A stretch of 64,000 bases of DNA from Cervus elaphus. Lineage: Eukaryota > Chordata > Mammalia > Artiodactyla > Cervidae. Shown piece by piece: positions 47,501-55,342 of this stretch. The stretch lies in the NCBI RefSeq assembly GCF_910594005.1, contig NC_057829.1, positions 62,727,001 through 62,791,000 of the forward strand, in the 5' to 3' direction. Within the stretch, counting starts at the first letter, position 1. Each line of letters starts with the position of its first letter. Under the pieces are notes generated by a model, which worked only from the letters and a program-made list of their open reading frames with translations, had not been told where the DNA came from and searched no databases. The position numbers and the translations under genes are program-made.

Positions 47501-50500
47501 TATTTCCCTTCCCCTCAATTCAGTGAGGGTGGGCATTTTAATTCTCATTTTATCATGGGTCAGAGAGATAAGCTGACTGGCCTTAACCTTCACAGGTGGA
47601 AAGTAGCTGAGCTGGGAGACAAACCCATGTTCATATTAATATAAAAATCAGTGTTTTAAATCATTGATCAGTTGAGTTAAATAGGGGGCTTCTCTGATAG
47701 CTCAGTTGGTAAAGAATCTGCCTGCAATGCAGGACGCCCTGGTTTGATTCCTGGGTCGGGAATATAAGCTGGTGAAGCGATAGTCTACCCACTCCAGTAT
47801 TCTTAGGCTTCCCTTGTGGCTCAGCTGGTAAAGAATCCACCTACAATGTGGGAAACCTGGGTTCAATCCCAGGGTTGGGAGAATCCCCTGGAGAAGGGAA
47901 AGGCTACGCACTCCAGTATTCTGGCCTGGAGAATTCCATGGAGTGTATAGTCCATGGGGTCGCGAAGAGTTGGACACGACTGGGCGACTTTCACTTTCAC
48001 TTGAGTTAAATAATGTCTCCTGTAACTTGTTCGAATAAAACTGCTATACTGGGGGAAAGTATTAAGACGTAACACAGGTCTCCTGGCTCTCCACATTGTT
48101 GCGTCCCCTGCACTCATATTCTAGAGCAGATGCTGCTCAGGAGAATGTTCTGTGTGAATCTTGAGGCCTGAACCTCCACCACACACTATGGCCTCCGAGG
48201 GGTACATGGACTCTGGTTTGAGAAGCACAGCCTCAGGGTCACCCTGGCCTGCGGTCAGCCTGGGACCCAGATGCCAACTGTGCCGGGCAGGGCCCTGCCT
48301 CCTCTGCTGGATTGGCTCCCTCACTGTCTCCAGGGTGCACCTTGGACCATGTGTAGCTGCATGTTCCCCAAGGTGGTGCCTGGCCTAGACCTAGCTGGGG
48401 AACATTGGCTCTGTATACAAGGACAGCCCACCATCTGGGGTCACAGGGCCCCTAGCCCCAGTTACCTGCTCCCTAAGGTTCCAACCTGCCTCCCGTGTTA
48501 TGTCTGTTACACACTTTCCCAGCCATTTATCACCTTGGTTTTGAAAGGTCAAGGGGGAAACCTATGAGCATTAAGGAGAGGCAAGCAATCCTATATCGTC
48601 TTTAAGGACTGTGGATGTCCACTTGAGCCAGTCACTGGTCAGCACCAGGGTGAGGGGACCGGCTGGCCTTTGCTTCTCCTCAGCGACCCTCATCCTGCCA
48701 GCTTCCTCACACTCCTGCTGGGAGCCACACACCCAGGGGCCAGTGAAGTGGGGCGGAGGGGGAGGGACTCACAGCCACCAGCCCGTTGTGTCCTGCAACG
48801 AGACAGAGGAGAGGGGAGGAAAGTGACACTGGTCAGTGCGCAGATACATTGCTTGAGGAGTGTGGCCACCCACCCCTGTCCCCATGCCCATGAAGATCCT
48901 GGCGAGATAGCAGAACTTGGGGGACCCCCTCACCTGTACCTGGATGTTGGAACAGCATCTAGCTTGATACTGTAAGACACCTGGTCTTCGGGGAGTCACA
49001 AAACCCTGGTTCTTGCCCTGAATTGAAAAAAGTCCTGTCACCTTGGCTTGGCCGATGGCTCATGCTGGAGTGGGGACAAGGGGAACCCACAGGCATTAGA
49101 TGAAAGCGACCCCACAAAGCCTTGCTGGGCTTCCAGCAAGGGAGGATGAGAAGATGACTGTCGGAGGGAGTGTCAGAGTTGACCTAGGGGAAGAGAGGGA
49201 GGCATGATTGTGCTCTGAGGCCGGTGTCCCTGGTCATCCAGGTGAGTGCTGGTCATGTGGACAGCTGCTGCCAAGCAGGGCTTGCTTTGCCCAAGCAGGC
49301 CGTGCAACTGCTCCAGAAGGGGAATCTTTGTCAGTTTCCAGTGTTCCCGAGACAGAAGAGCTCAAAATGAACTCAACATATACAACCTCAACGTTTGCTA
49401 TAATTGCTGAGTGTGCTTCAGGGTGCTAGACGATTGTGCAGATTTGTCTGGTATAAAGTTTCTTTTCAAAAATTTTAGGCAGGCAGCCTCTGGGGTGCAA
49501 GCCCTGAACTTGGTTTGGGGTCCCATGTCCCACACCAAGTCCATGGCTAGCCAAGTGCCCCTCCAGCTCTGAGAAGCTTCAGGATCACTTGAAAACATGT
49601 GTCATCACTGATTCCTGGAGCCCTCCCCAGAATCGACTGGGCAGGTTGGGGGCAGGGACTAGGATGGACTTCACAGAAGCTCCCTGGTCATTCAGATGTA
49701 GGTGGTCTCAGACTCACAGGCCTAGCACGTGTTTTATGAACTAATATTGAATCATCATGTGATAAGCATGTCATGATCTATTTGATTATATTTCATTTAA
49801 AAATGCTGGTTGATATAGTACTGTTTTTACCTGCTTTTGATAATTTTCTTAAGAAAGTTAAAAAAGTGTGATGGATGGGAATTATGAATGAATTGCAATC
49901 TGAAGTCTGAAAAGTCATGCTCAAACACATACAGCGAATTAAAGGCAGACTGTCCTGGGCTCACCCTGGTGTCTGCCGTCTTTTTCATGTATAAACAGAG
50001 GGCCTACTGGGCTTGCAGTGTCGCAGGGAGGATGACCAGTAATATACCTAAAGCACTTGTGCCTTAGCGGACCCATAATCAGTGCTGATCATAAATCCTG
50101 GAAAACTAATAAAGGCTTCCAGGCAACAGGGTCCAGTTCAGTCATCACATGTAAGCCCGCAAACACACAGACCTCAAATGGCAAAGGGCAGGGATCCAAT
50201 AGCCCAAGTTCCCCTCCACCACTCCCCCACTCTAGCTGTGGCTGAAACTTTGTCCTGAGGCTTCTGGTGACCTCTCTCTTCCCCTGGAAGGAGTCTTAAT
50301 CTGCGGGCTCAGCTAATCTCCAGGCCTGAATGCAGGGTTCCTTAGGCAGTAGGCACAGAGGGATGCGGGGGAGGCGTGTGCTGAACGTGGGTTCCCGAAT
50401 GTGTGGGCTGCAGGCGCCACATCAGATCCACTCCAAGAGCTGGTTAGGTGTGATGATCCCCTCAGAACCCTAATCACCAGGTAGGGAGCCCTTGAACTGC

Positions 50501-52925
50501 ATTTTAACAAGCTCCTTGGGTCATCCTTTAGGCAAATTTGGTCAAATAACTGAATCAGGGTGATGCCCATGTTACTGGTGTTACTTCAAGGAGCAGAGAT
50601 GATCTGCATCTCAGAAGATGCTGCTGTGCTCCTCACTCAGGTTGGATAAGCCTTCAAACCAGGTTTCCTGCCTTGCTTGGCAATCAGAGAAGCGACATTG
50701 AAGAAAAATTCACACCTGGGACGCACACTTGTGAGCCATTCACCTAGGTACTTGGGGACCTAGGATCAACTCTCTCTGCCAAGAGACAGCAGGGGTGGGT
50801 TGTCTCCAAGGGCAGAAAAGGGGGAGTAACTTCTGTTTACTGAGCCCAGTCAGTGGGCACTGGAGCTAGAGTCCCCCAGCCCTGGAAGTTGGTGAGACAG
50901 TTGTCAAACACAGCCCCTGATAAAAATTATATAAACTTACATATAATGTAATAATGATATTATTACATAATGAAATAATGATATTAAAAACAAAGGTAAT
51001 CTCACTCAAAGCTTGTCACTTCCTAATTGTTTTACTATATTTTCCTGTTGTCTATGCCTTCACGGTTATTTACATCCATGGACACATACAGGGGCGACGC
51101 TACCTGATGATGCCTGGCTGCATCTCTCTCCCAAATTCACATCCAGAGACATCACATTGGTAACTTAGAAAAAGGCTGCAGTGGGAGTATTCATACCATG
51201 GAAATCCACGAACACTACACACCAGGGCCTGGGTTTTTTTTTTTTTTTTTTGGTTGTTAGACTTAAGAAAGTGATGGAGAAAATGCTAATAATGCAAATT
51301 AAACTTAACTGAGAGTTGTGCCCATAGCAGTTACATTGTGAAACAGAGCAAACAGTTGAGGAATTGTTCTTCTCCTGTTTGCAAAATATTATCTGACTGA
51401 GCAAGATCATTCCAACTGTTGAAGGAGGAGAGAAGTTCTGACATAAATCTTTGTTTCACTTTCCTTCTGCTCTTTAAAGAAAATAAAAATATCAAACAAT
51501 GTTTCCTTCAGAACTATTTTCATTTGTCTAATTGCAGCCATAGGTTGGTTACTGAGTTCAGCAAAAGTCACAAGCACTTGCTAAGAGTGGACTGGCTGCC
51601 TGGAATTTAGAGTATTGTCTATTTTATCTGCAAAACTGTGCTACATTTCTTTGACTTCAGTATTTACAATAAACTTATGTATGGATATATATGCATACAT
51701 TCTCCCCTGGAGAGGTTACTGGTAAGCACTTAGCAGCACAGGACAGCTCTCCGTAGGGATGAAAATGAAGAAAGGCGCAAAAAGGGATGCAGCTTTAAAG
51801 CTGTGTGATGAGCAGGTCTTTGCAGGCCTGTCATCCCCTTTCTGTATAAACCCAGTTGGAAATGTCAGAAGCAGAGTTTGAGGCTCCCTGTGAGTGGAAG
51901 GCCCCGAGAAAAGGAGCCTGGTCCTGGCCTGGTACCTCACAGGCTCAAGGTGGAACCAGTGCCCTGCAGCCTGGGGCTCAGCAAAGTGCGGCAGGATCAC
52001 TGCAGCGGGTCCTGTACAACCCAGTTGGGCAAGGCAGTGGCGGCTGTCACTTCTGCAGATAGGCGGGAGGACCTCTGGGACTCGTGTCACTTTTCCCTAA
52101 CTCCCCTTGACGGAATGACTGTAGTGTCTTCAGGATGGCCTCAGTGGTCAGGTGCTGGTGACCAGAACTCAGGTCACTTGTGTTAACTGCTCACACTAGT
52201 TAGTCGTGTCTGTTTGTGACCCCGTGGACTGTAGCCTGCCAGGTTCCTCTATCCGTGGGATTCTCCAGGCAAGAACACTGGAGTGGGTTGCCATTTCCTT
52301 CTCCAGGGGATCTTCCCAACCCAGGGATTAAATCCAGGTCTGCACTGCAGGCAGATTCTTTACCATCTGAGCCACCAGGGAACACTTGGGCTGGCAGGAT
52401 TTCACAGGTCTGTTGTACCAGGGCTCCTTCCTTGCAAGCCTTATCTACCATTAGCTTTCCAAGAATGTGGCAGCAACTAGCTAATTTCACAGGAGATACA
52501 TGGAGACTCCTGAGCTCACTTAGCCCCCCTGGTCATCTTAGATGGGAAGACTCAAGCCCATGGAGGGCGAAAATCTGCTCCAGGCCACACAGCACATCGA
52601 CGGCAGAGCCAGCTCCAGAATCCTGGCACCTGCTCGCAGATGGGTGGAGTTTTCACCCTAGCACTTGCTCTCACCCCAAATCCTGGCCAGCCTGTGCCAA
52701 AGCAGTGAGAAGGCAGGGGCGTGGATGCCCCCGACCCCCGACCAGGATTCTGAGCAGGCTGCCCTCTGGCCCCTCAAATCCAGCCCAGCCCGCTTTACCT
52801 GCGCCTACCACCACTGCATCGTACTCAGGCTTCAGGCGTCCCCTGGTGTCCGAGAGAGCTTGTCTCCATGCGGGGTGGGGAGAGGCACCCATGGCCCTGC
52901 TGAGCCCTCGGCCATATGCGGTCAT
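28545..52925 (-). CDS. PYROXD2: PYROXD2, mitochondrial FAD-dependent oxidoreductase-like protein (complete, 16 coding exons)
   Basis: Coding exons, in transcript order: 52799-52925, 48773-48792, 45999-46092, 45845-45918, 40895-41050, 38610-38763, 36343-36404, 36153-36250, 34617-34758, 34122-34256, 32792-32864, 32382-32538, 31856-32010, 31025-31131, 29383-29503, 28545-28615. All introns are GT-AG, and the 1746 nt join in frame to 581 residues plus TGA, the length I recall for human PYROXD2. Visible features are an Arg-rich, acid-poor N-terminus (about residues 1-33, presequence-like), the dinucleotide-binding loop GAGHNG at 41-46, an acidic end of the second strand (E64, in [10 protein letters not shown]), and a C-terminal FAD-site segment [20 protein letters not shown] near 552-571. 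The family is related to phytoene desaturase and amine oxidase flavoproteins. The human protein is reported as mitochondrial, and variants there associate with urinary trimethylamine; the substrate is not settled. The start at 52925 is chosen because the following residues match the human N-terminus. No stop, frameshift or missing splice site was seen. Confidence 0.96.
30310..30630. mobile_element. Old hAT/Charlie-type MITE in PYROXD2 intron 14
   Basis: Left end CTATGCTGTCCAGTTAAAAT and right end AGCCAATCGCAGCTAGTCGC/TGCTGTGTTGGCC look like degenerate terminal inverted repeats. The AT-rich middle (TTTCAACATGTGG, ATTATTGATGAG) matches a widespread mammalian nonautonomous DNA transposon whose name I do not assert. 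Confidence 0.55.
31430..31720 (+). repeat. L2 LINE 3' fragment (PYROXD2 intron 13)
   Basis: CTTTTGCTTGGAATGCCCTT, CCCAGCTCAAATGTCCCTTT, GGACTGTGAGCAACCTGAGG and GGCACTCACTG follow the L2 3' end in sense orientation. Confidence 0.75.
32930..33140 (+). repeat. L2 LINE fragment (PYROXD2 intron 10)
   Basis: AACACCTCCTCTGTGAGGCC and CTCCTGGACTCCTCCCACTC resemble the L2 3' region. The following 33220-33600 may be an old ERVL LTR, not certain. Confidence 0.5.
33865..33990 (+). repeat. MIR SINE fragment (PYROXD2 intron 10)
   Basis: TTGGGTTCTAGCTGTGGCTC, GCCTGGGCTTGGTCACCTCA and TGTGAGGCTTGTTGCTACCT match the MIR core in sense orientation. Confidence 0.65.
34965..35175 (+). repeat. L2 LINE fragment (PYROXD2 intron 8)
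   Basis: CAGATGAAATATCTCTTCCT, TTCTCTGAGCCTGGACCACA and TCCATCCATATTTATTGAAA resemble an L2 3' end. Confidence 0.55.
35499..35539 (+). repeat. (CA)n microsatellite
   Basis: About 19-20 CA units in PYROXD2 intron 8; likely polymorphic. A short TG run follows at about 35681-35692. Confidence 0.96.
35771..35815 (+). repeat. Imperfect (GATA)n tetranucleotide repeat
   Basis: GATAGATAGATAGGTAGATG followed by GATAGATGATGCATAGATAG; interrupted GATA units. Confidence 0.85.
36175..36264 (-). ncRNA. MIR1287: miR-1287 precursor, overlapping the PYROXD2 exon 8 acceptor
   Basis: The minus strand of 36228-36249 matches mature human miR-1287-5p, as I recall it, at 21 of 22 positions. The seed is intact and the one difference is U for C at nucleotide 17. 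Laying the 90-nt human precursor on the sequence gives 36175-36264, of which 76 nt are PYROXD2 exon 8 and 14 nt are the preceding 92-nt intron. The mature strand starts at the second base of the exon (acceptor AG at 36251-36252). Short pairings are visible between the arms, for example AUCA with UGAU and GAGU with ACUC. The exonic part is highly conserved because it also encodes [12 protein letters not shown]; the intronic 14 nt differ from the human sequence. The position is certain; whether it is processed in this species is inference. Confidence 0.85.
36470..36600 (+). repeat. MIR SINE (PYROXD2 intron 6)
   Basis: TCTTTATCTATAAAATGGGA, ACTGTGAGGATTAAATGAGG and GGCACTTAATACATTTTAAC match the MIR 3' half in sense orientation. 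A second MIR/L2 tail (GCTCAATAAATGTTTACT) lies at about 36720-36850. Confidence 0.75.
37403..37775 (-). repeat. BovB LINE 3' end (PYROXD2 intron 6)
   Basis: Reverse-complement BovB: TCAATTGCTCAGTCGTATCC, CATTGAGTCAGTGATGCCAT, CTCTTCACATCAGGTGGCCA and GACTCTCAAGAGTCTTCTCC. CTTTGTATCC at the left and CTTTGTACCC at the right may be a target duplication with one change. Confidence 0.9.
38764..40624. other. PYROXD2 intron 5, first part: nothing recognised
   Basis: No exon, RNA or named repeat seen up to the SINE at 40628. Short A-rich run at 39786-39798. Confidence 0.4.
40628..40795 (+). repeat. CHR-type SINE (PYROXD2 intron 5)
   Basis: GGACTTCGCTGGGGGTCCAG start, GGTTCAATCCCTGG B box, an A-rich tail. 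It lies about 100 bp downstream, in transcript sense, of the exon 5 donor. Confidence 0.88.
41133..41726 (+). repeat. 5'-truncated BovB in PYROXD2 intron 4, 10-bp target duplication
   Basis: TGACCTGTAT flanks it at 41123-41132 and 41727-41736. It holds the end of the RT region (TTAAAAGACACTTACTCCTT, GGTTATGACAAACC-like) and the full BovB 3' end, finishing CGACTGAACTGAACTGACC. Antisense to PYROXD2 and only about 82 bp from the exon 5 acceptor. Confidence 0.93.
41768..41990 (+). repeat. Bov-tA SINE
   Basis: GGGGATTCCCAGGTGGTGCC start, GTGGGTTCAATCCCTGGGTC B box, TTCTTGCCTGGAGGATCCCA and tail GGACATGACTGAAGTGACTT. Confidence 0.92.
42120..42320 (-). repeat. MIR SINE
   Basis: The plus strand AGTGCCAGGGACTATACTAG, AGCAGAGGCTCAGAGAAGTG and GTTCAAGGTCACAGAGGGAG is the MIR core in reverse complement. 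Confidence 0.75.
42730..43030 (+). repeat. L2 LINE fragment
   Basis: CTTTGCTCAGATGTTACCTG, CCAAAGCACTTATCACCACC and GTAGAATGTGAGCTCTGTGA match the L2 3' end. A 13-bp unit TCTAGACACCATG is repeated near 42970-43005. Confidence 0.7.
43550..44065 (+). repeat. L2 LINE 3' end
   Basis: CCTTTCCCTTAGGCCTGTCC, CAAGGGAGGTTTTCCTGGTC, and the terminal GGCCTGGCACAGGGCAGATG / CATTTGCTGAATGAATGAAT are the L2 3' terminus. Confidence 0.7.
44168..44398 (-). repeat. BovB LINE 3' fragment
   Basis: Reverse-complement BovB: CTCCTTGTGACCCCATGGAC, CCATTGAGTCGATGATACCA and TTTTCACATCAGGTGGCCAA. Confidence 0.88.
44405..44745 (-). repeat. MIR SINE interrupted by a copied 110-bp segment
   Basis: The plus strand TGGGCACTGTGCTAATGA (left part) and CAAGGCACCTCAAGGTTAAG, CACACAGCTGCTAATGGCAG (right part) form one reverse MIR split by 44455-44564, which is nearly identical to 47001-47110. 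Confidence 0.7.
44455..44564 (+). repeat. Inserted copy of 47001-47110 (110 bp, 107 identical)
   Basis: Base-by-base comparison gives three mismatches in 110 positions. The insertion is bordered by TACAATAGCCT at 44447-44457 and 44565-44575, with the last three bases of the left copy shared with the segment. No poly(A) tail, so not an ordinary retrocopy. Confidence 0.9.
46110..46330 (+). repeat. L2-like fragment (PYROXD2 intron 2)
   Basis: CTGAGATGCCCTTCCCCCGC and CCACCTCCTCAGATGTCCTC resemble the L2 3' region; weak ends. Confidence 0.45.
46430..46575 (+). repeat. MIR SINE fragment
   Basis: GCCTCAATTTCCCCCTGTGC, AAAAATGGGGCTGATGATAG and CAGGGCTGCTGTGAGAATTC match the MIR core in sense orientation. 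Confidence 0.7.
46800..46995 (-). repeat. MIR SINE fragment
   Basis: The plus strand TGCCAGATGCTGTGCAAGCA, CCATTTCACAGAGGAGGAAA and GTGAGGCTCAGTGAGGCTAA is MIR in reverse complement. A second reverse MIR lies at about 47480-47640. Confidence 0.7.
47684..48000 (+). repeat. Dimeric Bov-tA SINE with 12-bp target duplication
   Basis: Two tRNA-derived heads in tandem (GGGGCTTCTCTGATAGCTCA and GGCTTCCCTTGTGGCTCAGC), each with its own B box, then a single tail ending CGACTTTCACTTTCAC. TTGAGTTAAATA flanks it at 47672-47683 and 48001-48012. Confidence 0.93.
48773..48792 (-). other. PYROXD2: PYROXD2 exon 2, a 20-nt microexon
   Basis: On the minus strand a pyrimidine tract ending in GTTGCAG precedes GACACAACGGGCTGGTGGCT, followed by donor GTGAGT. 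It completes Gly43 and encodes HNGLVA, the middle of the Rossmann glycine loop. Including it is required to keep exons 1 and 3 in frame and to match the family. Confidence 0.93.
48793..52798. other. PYROXD2 intron 1
   Basis: About 4.0 kb without recognised genes. Contains a poly-T run at 51233-51251 and the Bov-tA at 52204-52385; otherwise unassigned. Confidence 0.5.
52204..52385 (-). repeat. Bov-tA SINE (PYROXD2 intron 1)
   Basis: Reverse-complement Bov-tA: GACCCCGTGGACTGTAGCCT, CAGGCAAGAACACTGGAGTG, TCTGAGCCACCAGGGAACAC. Confidence 0.92.
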
Positions 52926-53300
52926 TTCTGCCTAGGACTAGGCTGGGAATTTGCTTGCAAGCAGCCTTTTGTGCCTCTCCAGGCAGGGGGAGGAGCAGGG
53001 AGAAGGAGGAAGAGGAGGAGCTGCAGCCCAGCTGCCGTATTTGGCCCTGGGCCACGACTAAATGGGGACACTGAGTTGCCCGCGGCCTGGCCTGTCTACC
53101 CGGGGCAGAGTCCTGGGCGGTCACCTGTTGACCTGGCAGAGGTCCCGCGCCTCCAGGCCTCCAGAGCGATCACTGTGCTGCTCCTTCTCCAGGGCCCTGC
53201 TGTGCCAGGCGCTGTGCCGACCCTCATGTGGGCCCCAGACGCGGAGCACTGAGGCTCAGAAGAGTGTGTGCGTGCGCGCGCGCGGGTACATGTGTGTTCC
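52926..53300 (-). promoter_or_regulatory. PYROXD2: Probable PYROXD2 promoter and 5'UTR side
   Basis: This is the sequence immediately upstream of the PYROXD2 ATG, moderately GC-rich, with a purine-rich run on the plus strand at 52983-53020 and a short alternating CG run at 53270-53283. I see no TATA box at a fitting distance and cannot place the transcription start. Assignment rests on position only. Confidence 0.4.
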
Positions 53301-54784
53301 AAAGGGCCGTCCCCTCCCCTGCGCTGTCCTGCTTCTCATTAAGGAATTCAATGTCCAGGATGAGCTGGGGGTGGGAATCCAAGTAAAGAGATGGACTCAG
53401 GTCCAACTTCCTGTCCTTCCAGCTTGTAACAGGGAGTTGCTCTATGCCTGCAGCAGGCTCAGGGACCCGCTGCCTGAAGGACCAGGGTCTCTGCAACACT
53501 GCAGGGGGAGGGGGGCAATCTGCCCCAGGGACATCCAGAGAGCCCCGCGTCCTTGCCCAAATGCTTTAATGACATCTGCTTCATAGGCTTTCACAAAGCT
53601 GGAAAGGTTTGGGGGGCTAGTTCAGTTCTCTGTGATTCTGGGGTCTGCCTTTTTCTTTTGAAGGTCTGAACATTTCTCTTGCATATTTTGGTACCTGTCT
53701 CATTTCCCAAGAATCCTCAAGGATTTAAAGACCACATCTGTAAAAATGTTCAGCTAAGTGCTCACTCTCCTGTGCCCTGTCCTGAATTAGGGGCCCCTCT
53801 GCTCCCTGCCCACTGGTTAGGCCATTCCCCATGTAGGATAAAAGCACCCTAGGGGTTGGGAGTCTCTGTACACCTCTGACATGTGTCAGCCTTCTAGAAA
53901 CCCACTATTAGAAGTGCATTTCACAATTAGGAGAAAATGTGGAAAACTGCCTCTGGGTAAGAGGGAATTCTGGGGACATTTCTACTCTCAACTCAGACAC
54001 CCCTCCACACGCCACGGAAAATTTACACTCTGTGTGTCTCTGCTAAAATACAAGTCAGGACCTTCTCCTCAGTGTTATTTATAATACTGAAAAACTAAAA
54101 AGACTGGTTAAACTGGACTTGCCACATCACATAGCGGTTAACAGGTAAGGGAAAATAGTAGGTGACAAGAGTGGAATCTAGGCTTTAGTTCTTCCCCTTT
54201 TGCTCTTCTGTATTTTCCACAATCATGTGGCAATTCCCATTGGTGAAGTCAGGACATTAAGGAGGAAGGCAGTCCCCGTCACCGCCTGACTGTCCCTCAC
54301 TGCCACCTTCTGAGGCCTTTAGCCCAAGGTGTGGTTCTAGCTTTTTCAGTACCCATGGCCCCGCAAGCTTCTCACTTAAAGGGAAAGAACAGTCTTTGCG
54401 TGAAATTCGGCTCTCATCTGGTGTCACACGTGAACCCTCGGCTCCACTGTGCCATGCTCGCTTTCGCCTCCTCTCTTCCCTCCGTCCCAGCCGTGGCCTC
54501 TCAGCCCTAGTAGTGGGCGCTCTCAGGTCCCAGGCCCTGCCGGCCTCTTGTCCTTGTGTCTGTTCTCAGGTGGGGGGCTGCACCCAGGGCAGTGCTCTCA
54601 ATCCAGGGCACACCAGGACCACCTCGCCCCACCCGCCCCCTCCCCGGGAAGCTCTGAGAAGCCTCACAGCCTGGGATCCGTGGGACTGAGTGACACAGAC
54701 CTCTGAGGCAGGGCTGGGGCAGGAGCCAAGAACCAAGAAGGGAACAAAGAGGCCACCAAGACGGGCCAGGGGCTGGGACCACAA
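53301..54784. other. HPS1-PYROXD2 intergenic gap
   Basis: Sequence between the HPS1 poly(A) signal and the PYROXD2 promoter side. Open frames here (for example on both strands near 54.4-54.8 kb) lack family resemblance or splice context. No repeat was recognised with confidence except the MIR starting at 54802. Confidence 0.5.
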
Positions 54785-54801
54785 CAGTAACTGTGACCAG
54801 A

Positions 54802-54965
54802 ATTTATTGCGTGCCTGCCGCCCGTCCTGCAGCCCCACGACTGTCCTGACGGGGGCGCAGTCACACTGTGTGTGGGGAGACAGGCTCAGAGGTCGGGGAC
54901 ACCCGTCCAGAGCCACAGCGAGGACATAGCAGAGCCAGAGCTCAACCCAGCCAGGGGAGCACCTT
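54802..54965 (-). repeat. MIR SINE forming the HPS1 3'UTR end
   Basis: The plus strand AATTTATTGCGTGCCTGCC, then GGGGAGACAGGCTCAGAGGT, AGCAGAGCCAGAGCTCAACC is a reverse-complement MIR, so it is co-oriented with HPS1 and supplies AATAAA at 54803-54808. Confidence 0.7.
54803..54808 (-). terminator. HPS1: HPS1 poly(A) signal AATAAA, inside a MIR element
   Basis: The minus strand reads AATAAA 535 nt after the TAG stop (55343-55345), giving a 3'UTR of about 54785-55342. The surrounding 54802-54965 is a MIR SINE in the same orientation as HPS1, and AATAAA is part of the normal MIR 3' end, so the signal looks repeat-derived. Usage is inferred from position. Confidence 0.75.
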
Positions 54966-55342
54966 TCACGCGGGGAGGAGACAGCTTCCTGAGGCGCTCT
55001 CTCCACTCCAACAGCTGGGCACTTCCTGTCGGTCTCCTGGGGTGAATGCATAGGTGGTTGCCAAAGTGGGGTGGCCCTGGGTCTAAGCCCACATTCACAG
55101 CTGCTCTAAGGAGACTGGCCCTCTTCTTTCTCCAGAAGGAAGGCTTTGGGGGTTTGCTCATTACCCACAATGGAGGTGGCTCTAAGTGAGTTCCTTTAAG
55201 ACATCCTGGGGCTGCCCTGGGGACCGTGCCATCCCCGGGGCCACCGTGGACAGGAGGAGACTCTTGCCATGGTGATGTCTGTGAGCCAGGCAGGCCTGGG
55301 GAACCGGGGCACAGGCCGATGCACGGGGCAGCCCTCCTGGTT

